In this document: positions 1 through 7,978 of the stretch, piece by piece
Layout of the letters: each line of letters begins with the position of its first letter
How positions within the stretch are numbered: position 1 is the stretch's first letter
NCBI GenBank assembly: GCA_944393745.1
Contig: CALYBD010000018.1
Location: forward strand, 1-46,188
Length of the DNA: 46,188 bases
Source: an uncultured Alphaproteobacteria bacterium
Lineage (GTDB): Bacteria > Pseudomonadota > Alphaproteobacteria > CAAGCB01 > CAG-977
Reading direction: 5' to 3'
The notes under the pieces: model-generated
The model's database searches: none
What the model saw: the letters and a program-made list of their open reading frames with translations, nothing else
What the model was told of the DNA's origin: nothing
Position numbers and translations under genes: made by a program

Positions 1-60
1 AAATTCATTATACGTTTAAATGCTCGATTAAAAGACGATCTTAAAAATGATACTTTTTAA
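1..60 (+). CDS. 3' end of an upstream gene (partial)
   Basis: Frame 1 is open from the window edge for 19 codons and closes with TAA at 58-60. The peptide is basic and hydrophilic, like a C-terminal tail. Too little is present to name a family, and an open frame this short may be chance. Confidence 0.25.
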   Translation, partial: KFIIRLNARLKDDLKNDTF

Positions 61-342
61 CTGGGTTGATCCGCCCGGTGGGACAGAAGTCGGCATAAAT
101 ATTTTCAGTCGCTATGCGTAAAACGACTATTTCTTAAGGGTTTTCGACGCCCTGAAGTTTAATAAATCTAAACTTCCGTTTCAGGATATCAGACCGGATT
201 TGTTTTCACAAGCAAAGAAACCCGCCCGAACCTTTTTCTGGGAGGGGCAGGGCGAAAAGAAGAGCGGGCGGCGGGAAAGGAGGACGGGAAGATGTTCGAA
301 AACCGTGAGCAATACTGACCCGTTTCATAAAAAGAAACTATA
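61..342. other. Non-coding stretch between the partial frame and the DUF1796 gene
   Basis: About 280 bases with no convincing gene. A purine-rich, GC-rich patch at about 235-292 stands out from the AT-rich surroundings. The only ATG with a good upstream AGGAG (291) opens a frame of eight codons, which I do not call. No clear terminator or promoter was recognised. Confidence 0.3.
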
Positions 343-1056
343 TTAAAAACGCCCTTTTTTCAGATGTTTTTTTAGCCTGAAAAAAGCATTTTTTATTCTC
401 TGCGGTACAGAACGTTTTAAACGGTAATTCTTAACGGCTGTTCGCAGTATACGCGCATCATGTAACGGTGTACCGTGAAGACTTCTGTAATTAAAGGTCA
501 GTTTAAAAATATGTTCACCAATTTGTTTTTCTGATCGTTCCGGAGTGCAAGCGATATAAAGCAGATCAATATTTTTGTTCGGAAAGCGTTGAATAATTTT
601 GTCATAGCCGGATATTAAAACGTCATCACTTATAACGTCTGTAGTATGATCCTGAGAAGGGGTTTCGGTAAAAACAATCAAAATATCTTTATGATTATCA
701 ATATTATTCAACAGTCGATTAATACGGCGGTCATATTTTGCCTTGATGGCAGGATATGCAACATCAAAAGGGACTCCTTGCGCAAAATCGTGGTTAAAAG
801 TAATTCCCGTTTTGTCATTTCGATAAACATCACAAGGATTGCGTTCGTCTGAGTTGCATTTTCCCGTAAAATGAAGATCTTCCTTGTTTAAAAAATCTTT
901 AAAACCGGAAATGAGAATATCGATCCGTCCGGAAAAATCACAGCCGAATAACCAGTCAAACGGATAAGAGCAAAACTGTAATCCGGAACGGCGCAACATT
1001 TGGGAACAAAGACATGCGGATCCGATACTAAAAATAACTTCATATTTTTTAGACAT
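343..1056 (-). CDS. DUF1796-type putative papain-like cysteine peptidase
   Basis: A 237-aa protein of unknown role. Near the N-terminus it has the family's hallmark, a Ser-Ile-Gly-Ser-Ala-Cys segment (about residues 10-15) followed by Pro-Phe-Asp-Trp-Leu (about 32-36). A His-Asp pair lies at about residues 89-90. DUF1796 proteins are predicted papain-like peptidases and often occur near polysaccharide or surface-glycan genes; no such context is visible here. The C-terminal 30 residues are strongly basic. The ATG at 1056 directly precedes the family motif, so the start is likely right. It lies just downstream of ispDF on the same strand, 11 bases apart, and could be co-transcribed. The family call rests on the N-terminal motifs; no biochemical function is claimed. 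Confidence 0.7.
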   Translation of the reverse strand: MSKKYEVIFSIGSACLCSQMLRRSGLQFCSYPFDWLFGCDFSGRIDILISGFKDFLNKEDLHFTGKCNSDERNPCDVYRNDKTGITFNHDFAQGVPFDVAYPAIKAKYDRRINRLLNNIDNHKDILIVFTETPSQDHTTDVISDDVLISGYDKIIQRFPNKNIDLLYIACTPERSEKQIGEHIFKLTFNYRSLHGTPLHDARILRTAVKNYRLKRSVPQRIKNAFFRLKKHLKKGRF

Positions 1057-1067
1057 AATAAGTTTCC

Positions 1068-2228
1068 TTATAGTTTAACGCTGACGCAGGCCTGCGCCGC
1101 AATGCCTTCTTTGCGGCCCGTAAAGCCCAACTGTTCGGTCGTGGTGGCTTTGATGCTGACGCGCGAGGCGGAAATAGTCATTAACGCGGCCAGCTTTTCC
1201 GACATTTCCAGTCGGTATGCGCCGATTTTCGGGCGTTCGCAGATAAAGGTAACGTCCGCGTTTAAAATTTGGCCGCCCAGGCCGTGAATTAAATTAACGG
1301 CGTATTTCAGAAAAACAGTCGAATCCGCGCCTTTCCATTTCATATCCGACGGCGGAAAATGCAATCCGATATCCCCTGATCCGATCGCGCCCAGCAAAGC
1401 GTCCGTTAAAGCGTGCAGGCCGACGTCCGCGTCCGAATGGCCCTCCAGTCCTTTGTCATGCGGCACCCGAACGCCGCACAGCGTAACAAAAGCGCCGTCC
1501 GTAAATTTATGCACGTCAAAGCCCGTCGCCGTGCGGATATCGTTGCCTTTGCCCTTTAAAAGGATTTCGGCGCGCGTCAGGTCTTCCTGCGTCGTGATCT
1601 TGAAGTTTTCTTCGCTGCCTTTGGTTAAAACGACGGTCATGCCGGCCTGTTCGGCAACGCAGGCGTCGTCGGTCAGTTCCTGTCCTTTGACGGATTCGTG
1701 CGCGGCCAGAATCTCGGCGTAGGGAAATCCTTGCGGCGTTTGAACGCGGTACAGGCCGGATCGGTCAACCGTGCGGGTGATGACGGTTTGGCCGTTTTTA
1801 TCCGCGCCGGCTTTGATCGTGTCCGTTACGGGCAGGGCGGGAATGGCGCCGCAGCGTTCTTTGACGGCGGCAATCACGCGGTTGATCACGCCGAAATCAA
1901 CAAAAGGGCGCGCGCCGTCGTGAATTAAAACAATGTCCGGGTTTTCCTGTTCTAAGCTTTCCAGTCCCAGACGGACGGAATCCTGCCGCGTCGGTCCGCC
2001 GAACGCCGGCGGCAGAACGGGCAGGTTTTCCGCCGCGCATTGATACAAAGGCAAATCGTCGGGGTGAATAACGGCGCGCACGGCGGAAACGGCAGGGTGG
2101 GCGCAAAACAAAGACAAAGAACGGCGCAGCACCATCTGTGAACCGATCGTTCTGTATTGTTTGGGCATTTCGCCGCCGAAGCGGTGGCCTCTGCCGGCGG
2201 CAACAATTAAAACGGCGCACTTGACCAT
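1068..2228 (-). CDS. ispDF: Bifunctional IspD/IspF enzyme of the MEP isoprenoid pathway
   Basis: A 386-aa fusion of two enzymes of the non-mevalonate isoprenoid pathway. Residues 1 to about 225 are IspD (2-C-methyl-D-erythritol 4-phosphate cytidylyltransferase), with the nucleotide-binding Ala-Ala-Gly-Arg-Gly start, Pro-Lys-Gln-Tyr at 22-25 and Asp-Gly-Ala-Arg-Pro at 104-108. Residues about 230-386 are IspF (2,4-cyclodiphosphate synthase), with the metal-binding Asp-Val-His at 238-240, His-Ser-Asp-Ala-Asp at 264-268 and the Asp-Ile-Gly-Leu-His-Phe-Pro-Pro segment near 286. The linker is very short. The fusion is common in Alphaproteobacteria and Campylobacteria. It is divergent from dusB; the two starts are 67 bases apart, so the promoters must overlap there. 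Confidence 0.95.
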   Translation of the reverse strand: MVKCAVLIVAAGRGHRFGGEMPKQYRTIGSQMVLRRSLSLFCAHPAVSAVRAVIHPDDLPLYQCAAENLPVLPPAFGGPTRQDSVRLGLESLEQENPDIVLIHDGARPFVDFGVINRVIAAVKERCGAIPALPVTDTIKAGADKNGQTVITRTVDRSGLYRVQTPQGFPYAEILAAHESVKGQELTDDACVAEQAGMTVVLTKGSEENFKITTQEDLTRAEILLKGKGNDIRTATGFDVHKFTDGAFVTLCGVRVPHDKGLEGHSDADVGLHALTDALLGAIGSGDIGLHFPPSDMKWKGADSTVFLKYAVNLIHGLGGQILNADVTFICERPKIGAYRLEMSEKLAALMTISASRVSIKATTTEQLGFTGRKEGIAAQACVSVKL

Positions 2229-2295
2229 AAATCATTCTCCCTTTAAATTTTTAACCAAGAGATTAAAACAGATTTTTATTTTAGAAAAGAAGAAG

Positions 2296-3276
2296 ATGTC
2301 TTTTGCGCCTTTAAAAATCGGTTCGGCTTGCGTTCCTGCCGTTGTCGGCGCGCCGATGGCCGGTGTGACCGACGAACCGATGCGCCGCGTAATCCGCGGG
2401 TTTGGCGGCGAATTATTGTTTACGGAAATGATTCTGGCCGCTTCGCTGGTGCATGCGCACAAACAAACGCGCAAAATGGCGCTTTGCTGTGAAACGGACG
2501 ATCCCGTCGGTGTGCAGATCGAAGGGACGGATCCCGAAGTTATGGCGCGGGCGGCGCGGATTATTGAAGAAAACGGGCGGGCCGTTCTGATTGATATCAA
2601 TATGGGGTGTCCCGTGCCAAAAATCGTCAAATCGGGCGGCGGAGCGGCGCTGATGAACGATCCCGAACGGGCGGAAAAAATCGTCAAGGCGGTCGTTTCG
2701 GCCGTCAGGTTGCCCGTGACCGTGAAATTTCGTCTGGGCTGGGACGAAAACCATTTGAATTATCGGGATTTTGCTCTGCGCATGCAGGACGCGGGGGCGG
2801 CGGCCGTGACTTTGCATGCCAGAACGCGGCGGCAGTTTTACGGCGGGGCGGCGGACCGGGCAGCCGTCGGAGAATTAAAAAAAATTTTAAGCGTTCCCGT
2901 TATTGCCAACGGTGACATACGTGTGCCGGACGACGCTGAAAAAGTTTTAAGCGAAACGGGGGCGGATGCGGTGATGATCGGGCGGGGATTGTTGGGAAAA
3001 CCGTGGATTTTATCGCAATGCGCCGCGGTTTTGGAAGGGCGCGAAGTCCCTGATCCGCCTGATGTGTGTCGAGTTGTGCTTGACCATTTTGATAAAATGA
3101 CAAAATATTATGGGCATAAGGCGATTTTTATCGCGCGAAAGCATATTGCCTGGTATTCTTTGGGAATAAAGGGCGGGGCCGCTTTTCGCGAAAAAGTCAA
3201 CAACACGGTGCGGGAAGCGGAGTTGCTTTCTTTAATTCGGGAATTTTTCGGCGGATCACATGAAATATCAAAATGA
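2296..3276 (+). CDS. dusB: tRNA-dihydrouridine synthase (DusB/NifR3 type)
   Basis: A 326-aa flavoenzyme that reduces uridine to dihydrouridine in tRNA. It has the N-terminal Ala-Pro-Met-Ala-Gly-Val-Thr-Asp FMN-binding motif (19-26) and Asn-Met-Gly-Cys-Pro-Val-Pro-Lys with catalytic Cys105. The later motifs Asn-Gly-Asp-Ile and Ile-Gly-Arg-Gly follow in the right order. The frame is open further upstream, to 2161, but that extension would lie inside ispDF. The ATG at 2296 begins a normal Dus N-terminus and has a weak AGAAGAAG purine run before it. In many Alphaproteobacteria this gene (nifR3) heads ntrB-ntrC-ntrY-ntrX, and here it overlaps the NtrC-derived gene by 17 bases. Confidence 0.93.
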   Translation: MSFAPLKIGSACVPAVVGAPMAGVTDEPMRRVIRGFGGELLFTEMILAASLVHAHKQTRKMALCCETDDPVGVQIEGTDPEVMARAARIIEENGRAVLIDINMGCPVPKIVKSGGGAALMNDPERAEKIVKAVVSAVRLPVTVKFRLGWDENHLNYRDFALRMQDAGAAAVTLHARTRRQFYGGAADRAAVGELKKILSVPVIANGDIRVPDDAEKVLSETGADAVMIGRGLLGKPWILSQCAAVLEGREVPDPPDVCRVVLDHFDKMTKYYGHKAIFIARKHIAWYSLGIKGGAAFREKVNNTVREAELLSLIREFFGGSHEISK

Positions 3277-3562
3277 AGGACTGGGGGCTGTGGTGGAAAA
3301 ATATCTGCGCCGTTTTTATGCAGATGCCGCCGAAATCGCCGAACAGGCAAATGTTTATGAATTCGTTATGGAAGAAGTCGAACGGCGACTGATCGCGGTG
3401 ACGTTGGACGTCGCTAACGGAAATCGCTTGAAAACGGCAAAAATTCTGGGATTAAACCGTAACACCTTGTTAAAAAAAATGCGCCGGTTTAACCTGGACG
3501 ATAAATTAATCGAAAAAAATACAAAAAAACAATCTCTGTATAAAAGGCAGACAGGAAAATGA
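3260..3562 (+). CDS. Orphan Fis-type DNA-binding protein, NtrC C-terminal domain only
   Basis: A 100-aa protein that reads as the C-terminal DNA-binding domain of alphaproteobacterial NtrC. Residues about 10-20 match the Val-Glu-Lys-Tyr-Leu region that precedes the domain. Residues about 36-75 contain the Val-Glu-x-x-Leu-Ile helix and the Fis-type helix-turn-helix, ending Gly-Leu-Asn-Arg-Asn-Thr-Leu-Leu-Lys-Lys. The receiver and sigma-54 AAA+ domains are absent and there is no room for them: dusB overlaps the start by 17 bases and trkA overlaps the stop by 4. It sits where ntrBC/ntrYX normally lie. It should bind DNA as a dimer but cannot activate sigma-54 by itself. A small Fis-like regulator that arose independently is the alternative. 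Confidence 0.75.
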   Translation: MKYQNEGLGAVVEKYLRRFYADAAEIAEQANVYEFVMEEVERRLIAVTLDVANGNRLKTAKILGLNRNTLLKKMRRFNLDDKLIEKNTKKQSLYKRQTGK

Positions 3563-4932
3563 GAATAATTGTTTGCGGTGCAGGCCGGGTCGGTTCGACA
3601 ATCGCACGCTATCTGGCCGAAGACGGCAATGATGTCGTTTTAATCGATACAAACGAAGAACGTCTGATGGATCTGACGTCCTCCATGGACGTGCGACCGG
3701 TTGTCGGCTTTGCTTCGTATCCGTCCGTTTTGGAACAGGCGGACGCGCAAAATACGGACATGCTGATCGCCGTGACGGCATCGGACGAAGTCAATATGGT
3801 GACATGTCAGGCGGCAAATTCTTTGTTTAAAGTACCGACAAAAATTGCCCGGCTGCGATCAAATGAATACACCAATCAAAAATGGCGTAAATTCTATACG
3901 CATGACGCTTTGCCGATTGACGTCGTCATTTCGCCAGAAGTCGAAATCGCGCGGTCGATCCGGCGCAATATTTCTTTTCCCGGCGCGTTTGAAGTCATTC
4001 CGTTGGCTATGGACAAGGTTTATTTGCTGGGGATTCACTGTGACGAAGTCTGTCCGATGATTAACACGCCGTTGCGTCAGCTGACCGAATTATTCCCGGA
4101 CGTCAATGCGGTCGTGGCGGCTTTGGTACGTGATTCAAAGCTGATTATTGCCGACAGCAATACGCGTATTCTGGCCGGCGATGACGTTTATGTCATTGTG
4201 CCTTCCGAATCCGTGCGCCGGATTTTAACTTTATTCGGGCGGGATCAGGAAAGAGCACAAAGCGTTTTAATCCTGGGCGGAAACAATATCGGACTGAATT
4301 TGGCGCGTTATCTGGAAAAAGCGTCCCATATGCAGGTGACCCTGATTGAAGAAGAAGAAGAACGGGCAAAATTTTTGGCAGAAACGTTGTCCCAGACAAC
4401 CGTTATTCAGGGCGATTTTTTAAATACGGCTTTGCTGGAAGAAGCCGATATCGATGTTGTTGAAACGGTCATCGCCGTCAGTTCAAAAGACGAAGATAAT
4501 ATTCTGGCCTCTTTGATGGCAAAAAAATACGGCGTAGAGCAGACAATCTCGGTGATTGAAAAACAACTGTATTCTCAGTTGGTCGTTAATCTGGGCATAG
4601 ATGTGATTATTGATCCGAAAGATATTATGGTTTCCACAATTCTGCAGCATATCCGGCGCGGAAAAATTTATGCCGCTTATTCCATTCGGTCCGGCCTGTG
4701 CGAAGTATTGGAAGCCGACGCGTTTGATACGTTTGAATACACGGGAAAGGCTTTGCGCGACGTGCGCCTGCCCGCCGGCGTGATTATCGGTGCGATTGTG
4801 CGTGATGCCGAATCTTTGCCTTTGCGCGGGGATACCGTGATCGAAAGCGGCGACCGCCTGGTCTTGTTTGCCGATGCGGAATCGGTTAAACAGGTTGAAA
4901 AAATGTTTTCTGTCGGACTGGAGTTCTTTTAA
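3559..4932 (+). CDS. trkA: Trk potassium uptake system NAD-binding subunit TrkA
   Basis: A 457-aa cytoplasmic regulator of Trk-type K+ channels, with two tandem RCK modules. The first Rossmann fold starts at residue 1 with Gly-Ala-Gly-Arg-Val-Gly (7-12) and the acidic Leu-Ile-Asp at the end of strand 2. The second starts near residue 234 with a Gly-Gly-Asn-Asn-Ile-Gly loop. Each is followed by a TrkA-C-like segment, the last ending near residue 455. Length fits the family. The start overlaps the stop of the NtrC-like gene by four bases (ATGA), which implies translational coupling, and the stop overlaps the HAD gene by one base. The membrane partner TrkH/TrkG is not in the window. Confidence 0.93.
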   Translation: MRIIVCGAGRVGSTIARYLAEDGNDVVLIDTNEERLMDLTSSMDVRPVVGFASYPSVLEQADAQNTDMLIAVTASDEVNMVTCQAANSLFKVPTKIARLRSNEYTNQKWRKFYTHDALPIDVVISPEVEIARSIRRNISFPGAFEVIPLAMDKVYLLGIHCDEVCPMINTPLRQLTELFPDVNAVVAALVRDSKLIIADSNTRILAGDDVYVIVPSESVRRILTLFGRDQERAQSVLILGGNNIGLNLARYLEKASHMQVTLIEEEEERAKFLAETLSQTTVIQGDFLNTALLEEADIDVVETVIAVSSKDEDNILASLMAKKYGVEQTISVIEKQLYSQLVVNLGIDVIIDPKDIMVSTILQHIRRGKIYAAYSIRSGLCEVLEADAFDTFEYTGKALRDVRLPAGVIIGAIVRDAESLPLRGDTVIESGDRLVLFADAESVKQVEKMFSVGLEFF

Positions 4933-5591
4933 TGTCGTTTAAATATCCTTTTCCTGCCGTTGTTTTGTTTGATTGGGATAATACGCTGATGGATACGACG
5001 CCGGTGTTATATAAAGCGTTCTGCGTGATGCGCAAACACTATGATCTGCCGGATTATTCCATGGAAGAATATCAGGCCAGAACAGGGCTGTCTTTGCGCG
5101 AAACATTTCCGGATCTGTTCGGCGATAAATGGGAAGAAGCCAAAAAAATTTATCTGGACGCTTATCAGGAAAATCATTTAACCATGCTGACGCCGTTTGA
5201 TCAGGCGCGTGAAGCGGTCGCTTTCGTGCATGATAAAATCGGCAAGGCCGGTGTTGTCAGCAATAAAACGGGCTTTATCCTGCAGGAAGAAATTAATTAT
5301 CTGGGCTGGCAAGATTACTTTTTTGCCGTCGTCGGCGCCGGTGACGCACCGAAAGACAAACCCGCACCGGATCCGGTCTTTAAAGCGTTGGAAGGAACGG
5401 GCATTGTTTATAAAAACGGCCGGCTGTCCGAACCGGTCTGGTTCGTCGGTGACGGAGACGCCGATATTCAGTGCGCCGTTGCCGCAGGTTGTCTGCCCGT
5501 GCGTATGGCCGGGGTTGATAAAGACGGCGAAAATGTGCTGAGAGTAAAAAATTGCGCTGAACTGTTGTCTGTTCTTTACTCTTACGGATAA
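4932..5591 (+). CDS. HAD-superfamily hydrolase, phosphoglycolate-phosphatase-like
   Basis: A 219-aa phosphatase of the HAD superfamily. All four motifs are visible: Asp14-Trp-Asp16 with the nucleophile and acid/base, Val-Val-Ser-Asn-Lys (motif II), Lys in Asp-Lys-Pro-Ala-Pro-Asp-Pro (motif III) and Val-Gly-Asp-Gly-Asp-Ala-Asp (motif IV). The helical cap between motifs I and II is of the PGP/beta-phosphoglucomutase class. Substrate is not predictable; removal of phosphoglycolate is one possibility. Its ATG shares a base with the trkA stop, so it is part of the same transcription unit leading to hfq. Confidence 0.85.
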   Translation: MSFKYPFPAVVLFDWDNTLMDTTPVLYKAFCVMRKHYDLPDYSMEEYQARTGLSLRETFPDLFGDKWEEAKKIYLDAYQENHLTMLTPFDQAREAVAFVHDKIGKAGVVSNKTGFILQEEINYLGWQDYFFAVVGAGDAPKDKPAPDPVFKALEGTGIVYKNGRLSEPVWFVGDGDADIQCAVAAGCLPVRMAGVDKDGENVLRVKNCAELLSVLYSYG

Positions 5592-5641
5592 ATGATTTAA
5601 TAAGAACAGCAGCTGTCTTTGTTTAATAAGAGGATCTGATA

Positions 5642-5899
5642 ATGGTTGATAAAAATCAAAATGTACAAGACGTTTTTTTAAATCATATTCGTAAAACAAA
5701 AACGCCCGTTACCGTTTATCTGATTTGCGGTGTCAAGCTTCAGGGCATTATTACCTGGTTCGATAATTTTTCAATGCTTTTGCGCCGTGACGGCCATACA
5801 CAGCTGGTTTATAAGCACGCCGTGTCAACAATTATGCCGGCCGTTCCCGTTTCTTTGTTTGATGATGAAGAATCCCCCGCGTCAATAAATGCCGAATAA
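5642..5899 (+). CDS. hfq: RNA chaperone Hfq
   Basis: An 85-aa Sm-like protein that forms hexamers and promotes pairing of small RNAs with mRNAs. Sm1 covers Asp-Asn-Phe-Ser-Met-Leu-Leu, and the Sm2 signature Tyr-Lys-His-Ala-Val-Ser-Thr-Ile is present with Val where Ile is usual. Gln8 and the Phe-Leu-Asn of the N-terminal helix, which bind U-rich RNA, are conserved. The C-terminal tail is short and acidic, as in Alphaproteobacteria. An AGAGGA ribosome site lies just upstream, in a 50-base gap that also holds a small ACAGCAGCTGT palindrome. hflX follows 11 bases downstream, the usual hfq-hflX pairing. Confidence 0.97.
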   Translation: MVDKNQNVQDVFLNHIRKTKTPVTVYLICGVKLQGIITWFDNFSMLLRRDGHTQLVYKHAVSTIMPAVPVSLFDDEESPASINAE

Positions 5900-5910
5900 G
5901 GATTTTTCTT

Positions 5911-7200
5911 TTGTCTGAAAAGACGTTCGTTCTGCATCCTGTTTTGAAAAATGCCGCCGACACGGGGCGATCCGTTCAGGCAGGGTTGGAAGAAATAAAA
6001 AATCTGACAGCGGCGATTAATCTGACGATTACCGCAGCCGAATCCGTTGAATTAAAAAAAACAAACGCGTCCTTGTTCATCGGAAAAGGGGCGGCGGAAC
6101 GAATTGCCGAAAAAATCAAAGAAAACGAAATAACACTGGCTGTTGTTGATTGCGCTTTGTCTCCGATTCAGCAGCGTAATCTGGAAAAGTTGTGGAATTG
6201 CAAGGTCATTGACAGAACGGCTTTGATCCTGGAAATTTTCGGCGAACGCGCCCGGACAAAAGAAGGCGTGCTGCAGGTTGAGCTGGCGCATTTGAGTTAT
6301 CAGCGTTCCCGGTTGGTGCGCGGATGGACGCATCTGGAACGTCAGCGCGGCGGACGAGGATTCTTGGGCGGACCGGGGGAAACGCAGATCGAACTGGACC
6401 GGCGCGTTATTACGGACAATATTGCCAAATTAAAAAAAGAGCTGGAAGAAGTCAAACGCACGCGTCATCTGCACCGTGAAGCACGCCGGCGCGTGCCGTA
6501 TCCGATCGTCGCATTGGTCGGATATACCAATGCCGGAAAATCAACGCTGTTTAATCGTCTGACAAATGCCGATGTTTTTGCCAAAGATATGCTGTTTGCG
6601 ACGTTGGATCCGACAATGCGGCTGTTAAAACTGCCGTCCGGGCGCCGGATAATTTTGTCGGACACGGTCGGTTTTATTTCAAATCTGCCGACGGAACTGG
6701 TCGCGGCGTTCAGGGCGACGCTTGAAGAAGTGGCGGAAGCGTCTTTGATTTTACACGTGCGCGATATTTCCCACCCCGATGCGGCGGCCCAAAAAACAGA
6801 TGTCGAAAATGTTTTAAAGGCTTTGGGATTGGAAAACCGGGTTGACCGCGGGCTGATAGAAGTTTTAAACAAAACGGATTTGTTAAACGAATCCGATTAT
6901 TCGGCTTTGTCAGTTGCGGCCGGGCGCAATAAAAATCAAATTCCCGTTTCCGCCGTTACGGGAACGGGGATTGAAGATCTGTTGTCCGTTATTGAAAATT
7001 CTCTGGCCGCCGGTCGGTCGGAAATGACAGCCGATATTCCGGTTGCCAACGGCGCGGCTTTGGCGTATCTATATCGGGTCGGAGAAGTGTTGGACAGAAA
7101 GGACGGCGATCAGGTCTGTCATGTCCGCGTTCGTCTGGATCAAGCCGACATTCAAAAATTTAAACATTCTTATCCGCAGGTGATTTATGCACTGTCCTGA
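5911..7200 (+). CDS. hflX: Ribosome-associated GTPase HflX
   Basis: A 429-aa translational GTPase that binds and splits stalled 70S ribosomes. The N-terminal HflX domain ends in the glycine-rich Gly-Gly-Arg-Gly-Phe-Leu-Gly-Gly-Pro-Gly-Glu-Thr segment at 147-158. After a basic coiled-coil linker, the G domain has G1 at 204-212 (Gly-Tyr-Thr-Asn-Ala-Gly-Lys-Ser-Thr), G3 Asp251-Thr-Val-Gly and G4 Asn320-Lys-Thr-Asp. The start is TTG at 5911, preceded by AAGGA; no better ATG gives the full N-terminal domain. It follows hfq closely and overlaps the next gene by 14 bases. Confidence 0.95.
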   Translation: MSEKTFVLHPVLKNAADTGRSVQAGLEEIKNLTAAINLTITAAESVELKKTNASLFIGKGAAERIAEKIKENEITLAVVDCALSPIQQRNLEKLWNCKVIDRTALILEIFGERARTKEGVLQVELAHLSYQRSRLVRGWTHLERQRGGRGFLGGPGETQIELDRRVITDNIAKLKKELEEVKRTRHLHREARRRVPYPIVALVGYTNAGKSTLFNRLTNADVFAKDMLFATLDPTMRLLKLPSGRRIILSDTVGFISNLPTELVAAFRATLEEVAEASLILHVRDISHPDAAAQKTDVENVLKALGLENRVDRGLIEVLNKTDLLNESDYSALSVAAGRNKNQIPVSAVTGTGIEDLLSVIENSLAAGRSEMTADIPVANGAALAYLYRVGEVLDRKDGDQVCHVRVRLDQADIQKFKHSYPQVIYALS

Positions 7201-7978
7201 TCCTAAACAAGTTGCTGAAATTATTACGGTGATCTCGCAAGAAGAGGTTCTGCCCCGCTTTAAACATCTGTCCGTGTCGGATATCGATACCAAAAATTCT
7301 TCGGAAGATTTCGTAACAACCGCAGATACCGAAACGGAAAAACGCCTGACAAAAGAACTGACGGCTTTGTTGCCCGGTTCTCTGGTTGTCGGAGAAGAAG
7401 CCGCTTTTAAAGATCCGTCCGTTCTGGATTATCTAAAAGAAGATCGTCCCGTCTGGGTGATTGATCCGATCGACGGCACAATGAATTTTGCCTACGGACG
7501 CAGCGAAATCGGCGTTGTTGTCGCTTTGGTGCATAAAGGTGAAACCGTTGCCGGCTGGTTGTTTAATCCGGTCTATCAGCGCATGATTATGGGCGAAAAG
7601 GGCAGTGGTGCCTGGTATGAAGACAAAAAATTAAAAGTGGCCGAAGTCAAAGATCTGCATAAAATGACAGGCGTCGTCGGGCGCCGGGTTGCCTTTAAAG
7701 ACGAACGTCTGCCAAAACCGGTCTGGTGGGGCAGCGCATCGTTCGGATATATGATGATTATTTCCGGCGGAACACATTATTCCGCTTATCGTACAAAAAT
7801 TATCAAACCCTGGGATCATGCGGCCGGTGTCATGTTGCACGCCGAAGCCGGCGGGTATACGTCGTATGTAAACGGATCGTCTTATACGCCTTTGATCAGC
7901 GCGAATCATTTAATCTCTGCCCCGAACAAAGAAGCATGGGAATATCTGCGCGATAATCTGTGCGCTAAAGCCGATTAG
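7187..7978 (+). CDS. Inositol-monophosphatase family protein
   Basis: A 263-aa Mg2+-dependent phosphatase of the IMPase/CysQ/FBPase fold. Visible metal-site motifs are Gly-Glu-Glu at 69-71, Asp93-Pro-Ile-Asp-Gly-Thr (93-98) and the C-terminal Trp-Asp-His-Ala-Ala-Gly near residue 212. The second motif fits SuhB/HisN-like enzymes, but the family cannot be resolved further: inositol phosphate, histidinol phosphate or 3'-phosphoadenosine phosphate are all possible substrates. The ATG lies inside the 3' end of hflX and is probably translationally coupled to it. Its 3' end overlaps the convergent comEC by 14 bases. Confidence 0.88.
   Translation: MHCPDPKQVAEIITVISQEEVLPRFKHLSVSDIDTKNSSEDFVTTADTETEKRLTKELTALLPGSLVVGEEAAFKDPSVLDYLKEDRPVWVIDPIDGTMNFAYGRSEIGVVVALVHKGETVAGWLFNPVYQRMIMGEKGSGAWYEDKKLKVAEVKDLHKMTGVVGRRVAFKDERLPKPVWWGSASFGYMMIISGGTHYSAYRTKIIKPWDHAAGVMLHAEAGGYTSYVNGSSYTPLISANHLISAPNKEAWEYLRDNLCAKAD

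Noticed and set aside
2161-2295. N-terminal extension of dusB
   Set aside because: It lies within ispDF on the opposite strand and adds nothing to the Dus family; the ATG at 2296 is preferred.
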